From assembly GCA_963832725.1 (NCBI GenBank), contig CAWHVG010000003.1, forward strand, positions 1,240,001 through 1,304,000: DNA of 64,000 bases. Direction: 5' to 3'. How positions within the stretch are numbered: the first letter of the stretch is position 1; each line of letters starts with the position of its first letter. This DNA is from JAEZBP01 sp963832725 (GTDB lineage: Bacteria > Myxococcota_A > Polyangia > Polyangiales > Sandaracinaceae). Positions 1 to 8,763 of the stretch are shown one piece after another. Both the position numbers and the translations under genes were made by a program. Below the pieces are notes generated by a model that saw only the letters and a list, made by a program, of their open reading frames with translations, did no database searches and had not been told where the DNA came from.

Positions 1-262
1 ATGGGTTCAGCGCTCGGTCTTGTTCTTTCTTCCGGAGAGCCCTTCAGGGTGCTGCGGTGCGCGTGGTGCACGACGCGATCGAGGACCGCGTCTGCGATGG
101 TCGGGTCTCCATGCTGGTCCTGCCACTTTCGACGGGAGCTGGCTGGCGATGACAGTGTACCGGGACCCGTGCGCATCCTCGACGATCGCACCGTTGCTGG
201 TCCGTGAGCGGCGCGAGGCCCCAGTTGTCGAGCACAAGTGTCGCCACCGACGCCGGGGGGTA
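1..262 (-). pseudogene. IstB-like transposition ATPase fragment (C-terminal part)
   Basis: Read on the minus strand, three frames must be joined to give one IstB-like sequence: LVLDNWGLAPLTDQQR (Walker B region, about 205-250), then HGSRYTVIASQLP, then a GDPTIADAVLDRVVHHA-like stretch towards base 30. This is the C-terminal half of the IS21 helper ATPase IstB, which assists the transposase. At least two frameshifts are visible and the N-terminal Walker A part is absent, so it is not functional as written. The 3' end of the remnant may extend past base 1. It lies next to a second, different IstB remnant, suggesting nested or decayed insertions. Confidence 0.6.
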
Positions 263-424
263 CCGGTTTCACCGAAATCACCGACGCTCAGGGACCCACC
301 AGCGGCGGCCAGGACGGCTCTCGGCGCGCCGCCTCGGAGCGAGATGCGCGCGACGACGCCTCGGCGTGGTGGTTGCCGACTCCGGGCTGAAGTCCGCCGG
401 TTCGGGCTGGTGCGGTTGCGGGGG

Positions 425-795
425 TCGGGACAGCTCTCTTCGTCGACGAGGAACACTTCGCTGCGCTCGGTGAGTCGCTCGGCAATGACCTGGGCGTTGA
501 GCGGGTCGGGGAAGACCTTCGTCCAGTCCTTGAAGGGACAATTGGTGGCGATGGCCGTCGAGCGGCGATGGTCGTAGCGCTCGCTGATGACCTGAAAGGT
601 GAGCTTCGCTTGCGCGCTGTCCATCTCGAGGACGGCGAAGTCGTCGATGACGAGCAACGCGGGCCCGCTGTCGGCCGCGTGTACTTGCGCAGCGCGCGCG
701 CGATCTGGCCGTGCATCTCGGCGCCGGCGAGCTCGTTGGGCATGCGCGCCGCGCTGGTGAAGAGGACGCTCTCTTGGTCGCCCGGCAGGTGTTGC
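425..795 (-). pseudogene. Second IstB-like ATPase remnant
   Basis: Two minus-strand frames join to give SVLFTSAARMPNELAG followed by LLVIDDFAVLEMDSAQAK, TNCPFKDWTKVFPD and RLTERSEVFLVDEESC. These correspond in order to the IstB segments after Walker A, Walker B (LLVIDDF), sensor region (T-N-x-P-F-x-x-W) and the C-terminal DRL..-like helix of IS21 helper ATPases. The N-terminal region with Walker A is missing and a frameshift lies near 660-690. It differs in sequence from the fragment at 1-262, so it is not a tandem copy of it. Function is lost; it is a mobile-element relic. Confidence 0.6.
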
Positions 796-833
796 CGCGC
801 AGACTCGTTGATGGGACTCCGCGCAGAGTCCGC

Positions 834-960
834 AATGGCCATCGGCGACGGTGCACGGCGCCCGCCGCGTAGGGAATGGCCATCGGATAGCTCGAGCGGC
901 GGGTGCCGCATGCGATGGCCACCGCGCGGCAGGAGCGTGCCGAGCCGGGCGATGGCCATC
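834..960. repeat. Four phased copies of the palindrome (A/G)ATGGCCA(T/C)C
   Basis: AATGGCCATC at 834-843, AATGGCCATC at 875-884, GATGGCCACC at 914-923 and GATGGCCATC at 951-960. Start-to-start distances are 41, 39 and 37 bases. GATGGCCATC is a perfect 10-base palindrome. A fifth copy, AATGGCCATC, lies at 2390-2399 on the other side of the integrase/ATPase pair. The layout resembles the multiple transposase-binding sites at the ends of Tn402/Tn7-type elements; that role is inferred. Confidence 0.55.
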
Positions 961-974
961 GAGGCGGCGGCGCG

Positions 975-1784
975 TCAGTCGACGAGGTCGACGTGACGGC
1001 GCTCTCGAGGAGCCTGCGGTCGACGCCTTGAGCTTCTTGCGGGCGGCGCGCTGGAGGGCGTCGGTGGCGATGCGATCGATGTCGCGCAGGCGCCCACCGG
1101 AGGCCTCGTGCAAGAGCGCGAGGGCGTCGGTGTCGAGAGGATCCCGTCGGTGCCGGCGAGACGGAGCCGGTGCTCGACGTACTCGTAGGTGTCCTCGGGT
1201 GCGGCATCGCCGAGGTGCAGGCGGGTGTGGATGCGTGAGTAGAGCGAGCGGCTCTTGCGGAGCTTCATGCGCTCGCGCAGCTCGGGCAGTCCGACGAGCA
1301 CGAGCGACAGAAGCGGCGCCGAGTCCCACTCGTGGTTGCTCAACATATGCAGGTGCTCGGGCACCTGCTGGTGGAGCAGGTGGGCCTCGTCGAGGAGGAA
1401 GACGGGGTGGACCCGTTCCTCACCGAGCTCGCGGACGTGCTGGTTGATGGCGTAGAAGACGGCCGCTGCGGTGGCGCTCGGGCTCAGCCCCAGCGCGAGG
1501 CAGAGCTGGCGGTAGAAGTCGCGGCGACCGAGGGTGGCGTCGTGACAGTAGGTCAGGCGGATGCCCGCGTCGGGGAGGCGATGACGGAGCGCCCGCAAGA
1601 CGCAGGTCTTGCCGAGGCCGGGCTCGCCGGTGTGCAGGACGTGCTCGTGCTCGCGACACGCGTCGACGAGGCGATCGACGATGGCCGCGCGCGAAGACGG
1701 TACCCAGAGGTCGGCGTCGGCGACGGCCTTGGTGAAGGGCGGGCTCGTGAGCCCGAAGTGGATCAGCCAACGCGGGGCGCTCAT
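975..1784 (-). pseudogene. TniB/ExeA-like AAA+ transposition ATPase, frameshifted
   Basis: The first about 225 residues are a coherent AAA+ protein: Walker A GEPGLGKT near residues 53-60, Walker B VFLLDEAHLL, and an arginine-rich sensor/box VII region (LRKSRSLYSRIHTRLHL). Such ATPases act with a DDE integrase in Tn402-like and related transposons, activating the transposase on target DNA. The start ATG overlaps the upstream integrase stop (ATGA) and is preceded by GGAGGTGAG. Near 1145-1155 the frame shifts: the correct continuation (DTDALALLHEASGGRLRDID, then an Arg/Lys-rich tail) lies in another frame, so the annotated C-terminus is scrambled. Probably a decayed element component. Confidence 0.7.
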
Positions 1785-2288
1785 CGCTCACCTCCGTGCA
1801 GCAGCGCGTCGAGGCGGACGCCGTTCGGGTCGAAGTCGACCGCGTCGATGCCGCGCCGTGCGCGCTTGGTCCGCTTGCGCTTGGCGTTCGCCAGCGGTCG
1901 ACGAGATGCCGATGCGCCCGTCGGTGACCAGGGTGCGGAGGATGAGCGCGGCGCTCACGCGCGGGTGAGCTTCTCGGATGGCTACGAGCAGCTTGCGCTG
2001 CGCATCGGTCAGCGCCTGCGCGTGACCTCGGTCGCTGGGCGGCCGCGGTCGCAGCGCGATGAGGCCGCCATCGCGGTTGGCGTAGTACCAGCGCTCGAGT
2101 GTCGAGACCGCGTACGTCCGTGTGCGCGCGGCGCCGGGCGGGCGGACCGGCTGCGCACTGAGCTCGCGCAGCGCCTCGGGCATCTCGCCGTGGTCGAGCG
2201 CACCGCGGCAGAGCACGGGGCCGAGGACCTGCGCGCGAAACAACGCCACCTCCTCGGCGGCGTCTTTGGGTCTGAGCTCGTCGTCCAT
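1781..2288 (-). pseudogene. Mobile-element integrase, DDE core deleted
   Basis: The frame from ATG 2288 reads as the N-terminal DNA-binding part of a TniA/Mu-like integrase: an acidic start (MDDELRPKDAAEEVALF), ERWYYANRDGGLIALRPRPRSDRGHA-type helix-turn-helix segment, and a second helical region ending VTDGRIG. Directly after this the sequence switches to another frame that reads FDPNGVRLDALLHGGER and stops at 1781-1783, overlapping the ATPase start. Only about 170 codons remain, whereas such integrases are usually several hundred residues, and no D,D-35-E catalytic core is present. This indicates an internal deletion plus frameshift. Expression would have been coupled to the ATPase. Confidence 0.6.
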
Positions 2289-2397
2289 CTGTCGCTCCTT
2301 TCGTGAGGTGCAGACAGGGATTGGCGATGGCCGGGCCAGGTCGCGACAACTCTCGGTGGTGGGACGCGCAAGTGCACGGAAACGTGAGGAATGGCCA

Positions 2398-2970
2398 TCA
2401 AGCGAGGAGCGCGCAGAGGCAGCACAGCTCGGTCAGCGAGCCCGCCTGCGCGCTGTGACCGGCGAGCCACTGCACGATGCGTCGAGCGCGCTGCCTGGCG
2501 GAGCCTTCGGGCGGCGGCGCCAGCGAACGGGCCGACGCACGCCCAGCGTCGAAGCGAGCGCCATCCGCGGCGGGCCTCGTGGCCGACGACGAGGAAGGGG
2601 CTGACGCGCGTGCGGACCTCGGCCGCTGCGATGTCCTCGACCGACCACAGCGCGAGCGCGAGGGCGACGGCCACCGCGCCATAGCGGAGCCGAGGCAGGA
2701 CCCCGCGAGGGCACACGACGAGCACCGCCGCGCAGCGCAGGCGGCGGTAGCGGCGGACCTTGATGGCGCCGACGACGGATCGTCCTCCCAGCTCCTCCGG
2801 TCCGAGGCGCATCCGCTCTGGTACGCCGTGTCCGTGAAGCTGAAGCCTTGTCCTGACGGGGCCGAGGCGGCTCCGCACGCCGCCCACCTCGAGCTCTGCC
2901 CGCGCGACTGGGCGCACACGCGGGCGCTCCCCTTGACCCGGCGGAGCTCGCGCGCGAAGTCGGGACAATC
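2398..2970 (-). pseudogene. Possible decayed transposon-associated zinc-finger protein
   Basis: On the minus strand, fragments in three frames look like parts of one protein: a basic segment with RRYRRLRC, a hydrophobic GVLPRLRYGAVAVALAL, WSVEDIAAAEVRTRVSPF, then RRIVQWLAGHSAQAGSL. This resembles small Cys-containing proteins (DUF6431-like) that accompany integrase elements, but the Cys ligands cannot be placed with certainty and no continuous frame exists. It sits just upstream of the integrase remnant in the same direction. The assignment is a guess from style; a non-coding relic is equally possible. Confidence 0.3.
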
Positions 2971-4150
2971 ACCGTCCGCCCCTCGCCTGAGCGCCGCCGA
3001 GAATCGCCGCCACGGCCGCTCGGCCGCCCGCGTCGGAGCCGGTCACAGCGAACCGGTCGCCCCGCGCAGCACACGTTCGGCCCGGCGCGCCACACCGCTC
3101 CGCGCAGCGGATCCGACTCGGTGGCAATCGCGCTGGCGCTCGCGCGCGGGTCGGTCGAGTGTCCGTCGTGGGCTTGCAAGTGAGCCCCTCTCGGCCACGA
3201 CGCACGGCGAGGATGATGTTCGCTCACCTGGTGGGTGTGGCCGGAATCATCCTCACCGAGAGGTTCGGCAGTAATTTCCGCGAAGAGCAGTGTCCCCTAC
3301 GCCCCCTCTCCACTCGACCCGTGAATGTGCGGAAGCTGCTGCCCTTCGGGCGCAATAAACAACTCCAAGCGAACACCCTCGCCATCGTTTCTCTCAATCG
3401 ACCCAAAGAATGGCGCCTGAATCGGCCGCCGGGCCCGTCCCACCATTGAGTTTTGAAACTCGAGAGCTGTCGCCTCGTCGTCGTGAACGATCTCGGCACG
3501 ACAGACGAGACGTGCCGCAACGCACTTCTTCTATCCGCGAGTTGGCCGGCGAGATAATCGCGCCTAGCTGGTGCCTATAAGAGTCCTCTTGCTGAACGTT
3601 ACTCGGCTCGCTATTCAGAACATTGTTGAACGCCGCAGCGCGCATGGCATCCCCGGGTCCGCGGATCATTCTCTGAGAAGAGTCCGTCGCTCTCCGGGCC
3701 CGGACTTGACGCAATTCCGGTAGCCATTGACGGGTCTTGCGACCGCGCCTTCGGGCGGCCGACGGTTCAGCCCGCGCGGCGCACGAGCTCGCCTGGTGCG
3801 CATCACTGACGACGGCGCGCTCGCTGGCGCGGTGATGACGGTCCTAGAGTTCCAGGCGCTCGGAACGTCGTCAAGAGGTGGGAGGCGTTTTATGAATTAT
3901 TTCGGGGCACGTAGGACATATCCTACCTAGCGGTGTAGGACGTGAGGTGATTTCAGCGTGCGAGGCCCAGAGCAGCGCGTTCAGCGCGTCAACGTGTGTT
4001 GCTAGGGGTACATGATCCCGATGGCATGGTTCCGGCGGGATGCATTTGGCTTCCGTGGCGGCGACCTCCTTGAGTCGCTCAAAGGGGTGCTGGCCTGCGA
4101 GAGTGTCGGGTTTGCGTTTGCTTTCGGCGAGCTCGTCCTGCTCGCACGGG
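2971..4150. other. Gene-poor stretch between mobile-element remnants
   Basis: No reading frame here has convincing protein character. Base composition from about 3230 to 3720 and 3880 to 4060 is visibly less GC-rich than the rest of the window, suggesting foreign or non-coding DNA. The only local structure noted is a perfect hairpin at 3911-3926. No tRNA, rRNA or attachment-site structure was recognised. Confidence 0.5.
3911..3926. promoter_or_regulatory. Short inverted repeat GTAGGA-CATA-TCCTAC
   Basis: A perfect six-base inverted repeat with a four-base spacer (3911-3916 and 3921-3926), followed by a further GTAGGA at about 3935. It could be an operator or transposon-related site; no adjacent gene supports either. 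Confidence 0.3.
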
Positions 4151-4190
4151 TTGACCCGCGCGAATGATCGGTCCTCGCGAGGGGGGCCCG

Positions 4191-4290
4191 ATGACGTCAC
4201 GAGCAGTGCAGCAGGAGCGTGTGGCTCGGGAGTGAGCTGACGGCGGCAGAGTTCGCGGAGGAGCTCGGGATCAATCCGCGTCCCGCGGCG
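4191..4290 (+). pseudogene. IS66 TnpA N-terminal fragment
   Basis: ATGACGTCACGAGC at 4191 starts like the intact tnpA copy on the opposite strand (MTSRA). After a frameshift the reading GSELTAAEFAEELGINPR follows, matching the helix-turn-helix of IS66 accessory protein TnpA (compare ESELTAQELGINRR at the other copy). The similarity ends near 4280, so only about 30 codons of the family's roughly 100 remain. Non-functional relic. Confidence 0.55.
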
Positions 4291-4639
4291 TCGGGCTCGA
4301 CCTTGGGCGCCGCCGGCACGAAGGCCTCCTCGCACCGACGTCGCGTGAGATGGCCGAGCCAGTCCGCGGTGGGGGCCGGCGCGCCCTTCGACGGCGTGCT
4401 CGGCTCCTCGACGTTGGGTCGTGGCCGGCGATGCGCGTGCACCCGGAAGGCGTGCATCGTTCGACGCACCGGCCGGCGGCGGTATCCCTTCGACGGAATC
4501 CCCAGCTGAGGCACGGCAGGCCAGCTACGCGCGGGCGTCTCGACCGCCGACGCCGAGGGTGATCAGCGGTAGGGGTCGAGATTGAGGATTCGCTGACCTC
4601 GTCCTGCCGGGCGATCTCGGACCAGTTCACGGGCGCTCG

Positions 4640-4942
4640 AGCACTCAGTGCTGGGCCAGCAGAGAGCAGGCAGAAGCGGTCACGCAGGTAGCTCCAGGGC
4701 TCGACGCCGAGCATCCGGCAGCTCGCGAGGAATGAGGTAAAGATCGCCTTCACATGGCCGACCTCGTCACTGCCGAGAACCCCCCAGTTCTTCGGGCCAA
4801 CCGCCTGGCGGCGCAGCTGCCGCTCGGAGGTGCCCCCTCTCCGCCAACGCCAGCCCCTCGAACGAGCGGCTCATGTCCTGGGGCTCGGTGCAGACGAAGA
4901 TGCGAGTCCCCGACGAAATCACGACTCGTCCTCGCTCCCTCA
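4640..4942 (-). pseudogene. IS66 TnpB start joined to TnpC C-terminus (deletion derivative)
   Basis: Minus-strand reading gives SSGTRIFVCTEPQDMSRSF, FEGLALA, which is the start of IS66 TnpB, and then within a few bases QAVGPKNWGVLGSDEVGH and LASCRMLGVEPWSYLRD, which are hallmarks of the last 60 residues of the TnpC transposase (K-N-W, G-S-D and the YLRD helix). About 80 residues of TnpB and most of TnpC, including the catalytic domain, are missing. The junction lies at about 4800-4850. The element is therefore an internal deletion derivative that cannot transpose by itself. Confidence 0.6.
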
Positions 4943-4964
4943 GGGTCTGCACCACGAGACGGAG

Positions 4965-5245
4965 CGGCTCCAGCGTACGCACGCACCACCAGCTCGATCA
5001 TCGACAACCACCTCGTTCCGATCCGGCGGCTGCCACCACGCGGAAGCGGGCGTCACCTCGACGAACGTCCCCTCTGTGCGAGCCGCCTCCACCTGCGGCG
5101 GGCGAGCCCCGGTCTCCCGCCTCTCTTTGCCGAGCTTCCACTTCCAGTACGTCAGCGTCCGCCGGTTGATCCCGAGCTCCTGCGCCGTCAGCTCGCTCTC
5201 GACCCATCGCCTCACACGCTCCATCCACGCCGCTCGTGACGTCAT
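4965..5245 (-). pseudogene. IS66 accessory protein TnpA (frameshifted end)
   Basis: From ATG 5245 the reading MTSRAAWMERVRRWVESE, LTAQELGINRRTLTYWKW, KLGKERRE is a typical IS66 TnpA with an N-terminal helix-turn-helix. After DRNEVVVDD the frame shifts; the proper end (IELVVRAY, then LEPLRLVVQTLRERG) is in other frames and runs into the TnpB start. TnpA is thought to bind the element ends. The helix-turn-helix part itself is intact. Confidence 0.6.
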
Positions 5246-5416
5246 GGTCCCCTCGCGAGGGCCAATCGTTCACGCGGGCAGCCCGCACGAGGTGGAGGGG
5301 CCTCGTCGAACGCATACGCCCTCCGAGCGCAAAGGAGACCCGCTCCTTAGTAGGCCAGGAAATCGCGACGAGTCAGGGGCATCCGCATTCGCCGGCTGTT
5401 CGTCCCACCGCCGTGT

Positions 5417-5668
5417 ATGGGGTCAAGAAAAACCCGCTTCGAGGACCCTGCGCTGCCTTTCTTCATCGGCGACGGCGCGTACAGCGGGCCGCCGGAGTGG
5501 CGGACGGAGTACGAGACGATGCTCCGCGAGAACCCGCCCGACTTCTACGTCACGTTCTCGGATCGAGGCTCGAAGATCCGCCAGCTCGAGCGCCTCGGCT
5601 ACGAGCGCCACGACGTGAACGACGGAGGGCGGCCCTACTACGTCGTGCTCCAGCGCCGGCGCGAGTGA
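5417..5668 (+). CDS. Small hypothetical protein
   Basis: An 83-residue frame from ATG 5417 to TGA 5666-5668. The protein (DPALPFFIGDGAYSGPPEW ... FYVTFSDRGSKIRQLERL ... YYVVLQRRRE) has ordinary soluble-protein composition with several aromatic residues and a credible codon pattern, unlike the adjacent IS relics. No family is recognised. It lies immediately downstream of the IS66 remnant, so its N-terminus may have been truncated by the insertion. No strong ribosome binding site precedes the chosen ATG. Confidence 0.5.
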   Translation: MGSRKTRFEDPALPFFIGDGAYSGPPEWRTEYETMLRENPPDFYVTFSDRGSKIRQLERLGYERHDVNDGGRPYYVVLQRRRE

Positions 5669-5746
5669 GCCGCGGGAACCTCGCCCGCTCGGCGTTGTCG
5701 AACGCCGGCCAAGGGGCCGGCTCGTTCGGGGTCCCTGTCAGAGGCG

Positions 5747-7294
5747 ATGGAGAGGATCGACGAGTCGCGCGAGCTGATCCGGCGGGTGACCGCTGCGCGG
5801 CGCCGTGCGCTCCGGCGGGCCGTGGTCTTCGTGCTCGTTGCGCTCGGGTGGGCCTTCGTCTGGCACCACCATGGCGCGAAGGTCCGGGCCTACGTGAACG
5901 GCGAGATCGATCTGCAAGGCCGGCCCCGCTTCCGGCCGCATTTCGCGGTGGACCGAGAGGCGCTGGCCGCCATCGACTTCGAGCGGGTGCACGCGCGGCT
6001 CATCCCGGCGTGGACCATTGCTCTGGGTCGGGCGACCTCCCCGCTCCGACGCCGCTGGGCCGACCGGCAGTACGAGGCACTCGAGGAAGAGATCGCCGCC
6101 GACGGCAACTTGCGCTGGCTGCTCGGCTCGATCCACCGCGCGATGCGCGAGGACCCGCTCGCGAACGCGCGGCGGCTCGACTATCTGCTCTGGGCCTACG
6201 ACCGCTACCTCGATCAGCAGCGGGAGCCCTGGCACATCGAGGCGGCGCTGGTCTTCGGCACCGACCGCCCGGCGCTCCGCGTGATGAGCTACGAGGTGAT
6301 GGCCGACGCGCGCACCGCGACCGGTCAGCGGCTTCGACTGCTCCGCCGCGCCGACCGCACCAACGCGCTCGAAGGCTGGCTCGGGCACACGTCGCGCGGC
6401 GACGCGGGCGCGATGGTCGTGATGCAGCGTGTGCTCCACTTCGCGGCGCGGCACGTCTGGCCCGGGCTCCACCCGGCGCTCGACACCCGCCGGCCCGCCG
6501 CCGAGCGTTCCTGGCTCCCGAACGTGCGGCGGGAGGTGCGAGACGCCCTCGATCCCGACGCGTTCGCCATGCTCGCGGAGACGGCCGCCGACCAGCAAGC
6601 GCTGATCGAGGTCGCCAAGGCGGTGGAAGAACGCCACGCGTGCGGGAGCCGCTTCTCCATCCGCGGGTTGCCCTACAACGGGCTGTCCGCGCACGACCGC
6701 CGCGCGCTCGAGAGCGCGCTGGCCTGGGGTCACGAGCACGAGGACTGCCCCGAGATCACCCTCGACGAGGCGGCGCGCGTGGTCGGCGCTTCCGAGCGGC
6801 TGGCGACCACGCCGGGGCTGGAGGACGCGGTCGAGAGGCTGGCCATGGTGGTGGCGCGCTCGGTGGCCGTCCACGAGCTGCAGCACGCCGTCGACGGCGA
6901 CGAGCCGGCCTGTGAGCGGTGTCCTCCTCGCCTGCGCGGCCTGGCGCGAGCCGAGGTGAGCGCGTACCTGAGCGCGATGTCGACCGAGGGTGTCGGCTAC
7001 TTGGCGCTGCTGCAGGCCTGCGGGATGCCACGCGGCGCCGGCGTGCACGGCGCGGCCCGAGCCGCGGTGCTGGAGACGCTCCTTCCGCTGGGCTGCGAGG
7101 GGCCACCGCGCGAGGACCTCTATGGAGCGGCGGAGCAGGTCGAACGTCACCTCTTCGGCCCGCGCGCGCCCGTCGAGCTTCCTGCGCTCCCGGACCGGGT
7201 GACGCTCCTGCCCCGCGCGCCGCACGCGGCCCCTCGCCCGCCGACGTGGCGCCCGCTCGCGAGCGGCTGGGGCGTGGACCTGCGACAACGCTGA
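5747..7294 (+). CDS. Membrane-anchored HExxH metallopeptidase-like protein
   Basis: A 515-residue protein with a basic N-terminus and one hydrophobic segment at about residues 25-40 (VVFVLVALGWAFVW), then a large soluble domain expected outside the membrane. Residues 376-380 read HELQH, the HExxH zinc motif, and a Glu sits in RAEVSAYLSAM at residue 403, a gluzincin-like spacing for the third ligand. Four Cys (CERC nearby, and earlier HACG) could form disulfides or bind metal. No known peptidase family could be named with certainty; the zinc-peptidase role is inferred from the motif. An alternative is a non-catalytic relative. The stop codon overlaps a short sequence also found after the hemerythrin gene. 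Confidence 0.6.
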   Translation: MERIDESRELIRRVTAARRRALRRAVVFVLVALGWAFVWHHHGAKVRAYVNGEIDLQGRPRFRPHFAVDREALAAIDFERVHARLIPAWTIALGRATSPLRRRWADRQYEALEEEIAADGNLRWLLGSIHRAMREDPLANARRLDYLLWAYDRYLDQQREPWHIEAALVFGTDRPALRVMSYEVMADARTATGQRLRLLRRADRTNALEGWLGHTSRGDAGAMVVMQRVLHFAARHVWPGLHPALDTRRPAAERSWLPNVRREVRDALDPDAFAMLAETAADQQALIEVAKAVEERHACGSRFSIRGLPYNGLSAHDRRALESALAWGHEHEDCPEITLDEAARVVGASERLATTPGLEDAVERLAMVVARSVAVHELQHAVDGDEPACERCPPRLRGLARAEVSAYLSAMSTEGVGYLALLQACGMPRGAGVHGAARAAVLETLLPLGCEGPPREDLYGAAEQVERHLFGPRAPVELPALPDRVTLLPRAPHAAPRPPTWRPLASGWGVDLRQR

Positions 7295-7320
7295 AGGTCT
7301 GTCGCGAACACTCCCGTCGC
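7291..7320 (+). repeat. Copy 1 of a stop-codon-overlapping repeat (CTGAAGGTCTGTCG...)
   Basis: CTGAAGGTCTGTCG at 7291 followed by ACTCCCGTCGC, overlapping the TGA of the metallopeptidase-like gene. A near-identical 30-base block lies at 13742-13771 over the stop codon of the hemerythrin gene. Confidence 0.5.
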
Positions 7321-7748
7321 GTCTCTCGGATGCCCGGCGTTGCCGGTGTGCTCTAGTCACCCGTCTAGCGATTCGTGGCAAAATCCCACCGTCCCTCGAC
7401 GCGCGACTCAGCGTCACTCCTCCTCGAAATACCTTTGGTATTCCTCGTCGTCGTTCCTTGATTCGCACGCCGATGGCTCGCCGGGATTCACCACTCACTG
7501 CTGTTCCGGGTGACTCGGCAGCGTCGCCACGGCGCATCGAGGCTCGAACCGCCTCGTTCGGATCCGAATCCGGCGACCGCTCGGTCGACCCGAACGGCGG
7601 GCCCGCTCGGGGATCGAGGCTCCTCTCGAACGCCACGCCAGACGACGGCGAGCGCGTCGGGACGAGGCGCTCGACCCCGCCGCGACCGCACGCCACGCCC
7701 CTCCCGCTCGGCGCGGGACGCGCGGCAGGAAGCTGGTAGAGTTCGGGC
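7321..7748. other. Intergenic region upstream of gpsA
   Basis: No convincing gene. A small perfect hairpin AATACC-TTT-GGTATT lies at 7428-7442. A GCGGGACGCGCGGCAGG stretch and GGTAGAG precede the gpsA start, without a clear consensus promoter. Open frames here have the skewed Arg/Ser composition of antisense shadows. Confidence 0.4.
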
Positions 7749-8763
7749 ATGACGACGGTGGAGGCGGCGGTGCTGGGAGCCGGCTCGTGGGGCACGGCCC
7801 TCGCGAAGCTCCTGGCGGAGAACGGTCATCAGGTGCGCTTGTGGGCGCACCGCGACGAGGAAGCGGACGCAATCAACGCAGACCGCGAGAACCGGGAGTA
7901 CCTGCCCGGGTTCGACTTGCCGGAGAACCTGCAGGCGACGGCCGACATGCGCTCCGCGCTCGACGGCGCGGAGCTGGTGATGAGCGTGGTCCCGACCCAA
8001 TGGCTGCGTGGCGTGCTCGAGCAAGCGGCGCCGCTGCTCCCGAAGGAGACGCCCATCGTCAGCTGCACGAAGGGCATCGAGAACTCGACGCTCATGCTCG
8101 TCTCGGAGATGTTCGCCGAGCTGATCCCGCAGGAGCACCACCCCTTCCTCACGTACCTGGCGGCCCGAGCTTCGCGCGCGAGGTCGCGGCCGGAAGTGCC
8201 CACGGCGGTGTCGCTCGCCGGGCGCCGACGAGGCGGTCTGCCCCGCGGTGCAGGAGGCCTTCTGATGAACGACTCGTTCCGCGTCTACACGACCGAGGAC
8301 GTGATGGGGTCGAGCTCGGCGGCGCGCTGAAGAACGTCATCGCCATCGCCGCCGGCATCGCCGACGGTCTCGGCTTTGGCCACAACACACGGGCGGCGCT
8401 CATCACCCGCGGCCTCGCCGAGATCGCGCGCCTGCGCCTGGCCCGTGGCGCCAACCCGCTGACCCTCGCCGGCCTGAGCGGCATGGGCGATCTGGTGCTG
8501 ACCTGCACGGGCGACTCTCGCCGCAACCGCACCGTCGGCCTCGAGCTCGGCCGCGGCCGCAAGCTCGCCGACGTGCTCGCCGGCATGACAATGGTCGCCG
8601 AGGGGGTGCGCACCAGCAAGAGCGCCCACGACCTGGCGTGCAAGAGGACGTCGACATGCCGATCACCGGGCGAGGTCTATCACGTGCTCTACGAGGACAA
8701 GCCGCCCATGGAGGCGGTCGTGTCGCTCATGACGCGGCGGCGCCCCGGGCCGAGCGGCACTGA
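7749..8763 (+). CDS. gpsA: NAD(P)+-dependent glycerol-3-phosphate dehydrogenase, indel-broken
   Basis: GpsA reduces dihydroxyacetone phosphate to sn-glycerol 3-phosphate for phospholipid synthesis. From ATG 7749 the N-terminal Rossmann fold is clear (VLGAGSWGTALAKLLAENG, residues 8-26; NREYLPG; SCTKGIE), then GGPSFAREVAAG, MNDSFRVYTTEDVMG, ELGGALKNVIAIAAGIADGL and GEVYHVLYEDKPP follow in shifting frames. Joined, they make one full-length protein of about 338 residues ending at TGA 8761-8763, which overlaps the next start (TGATG). At least five single-base indels are needed, for example in CTGGGCGG, TTCCTG and GGGGG runs. Because gpsA is normally essential or near-essential, residual sequencing error is more likely than true inactivation. 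Confidence 0.85.

Larger units (their letters stand above)
4155..5290. mobile_element. Two inverted, deleted IS66-family remnants
   Basis: The same IS66 left-end sequence occurs twice in opposite orientation. On the plus strand at about 4160-4275 a CTCGCGAGGG block is followed by ATGACGTCACGAGC and a TnpA-like reading; on the minus strand the same blocks lie at about 5290-5170. The minus copy continues into TnpA, a TnpB start, and then jumps straight to the C-terminal end of TnpC. Neither copy is complete and most of tnpB and tnpC is deleted. This is either two independent insertions or one element rearranged by inversion. Confidence 0.65.

Noticed and set aside
1..2300. CRISPR-associated or Tn7-type targeting system
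   Set aside because: Only integrase, ATPase and IstB relics are present; no TnsD/TniQ, cas or guide array was seen.
3159..3449. Plus-strand 96-residue frame
   Set aside because: No start signal, domain or codon bias; it lies in the AT-richer gene-poor stretch.
7458..7739. Plus-strand 93-residue frame upstream of gpsA
   Set aside because: Arg/Ser-rich shadow composition and no domain.
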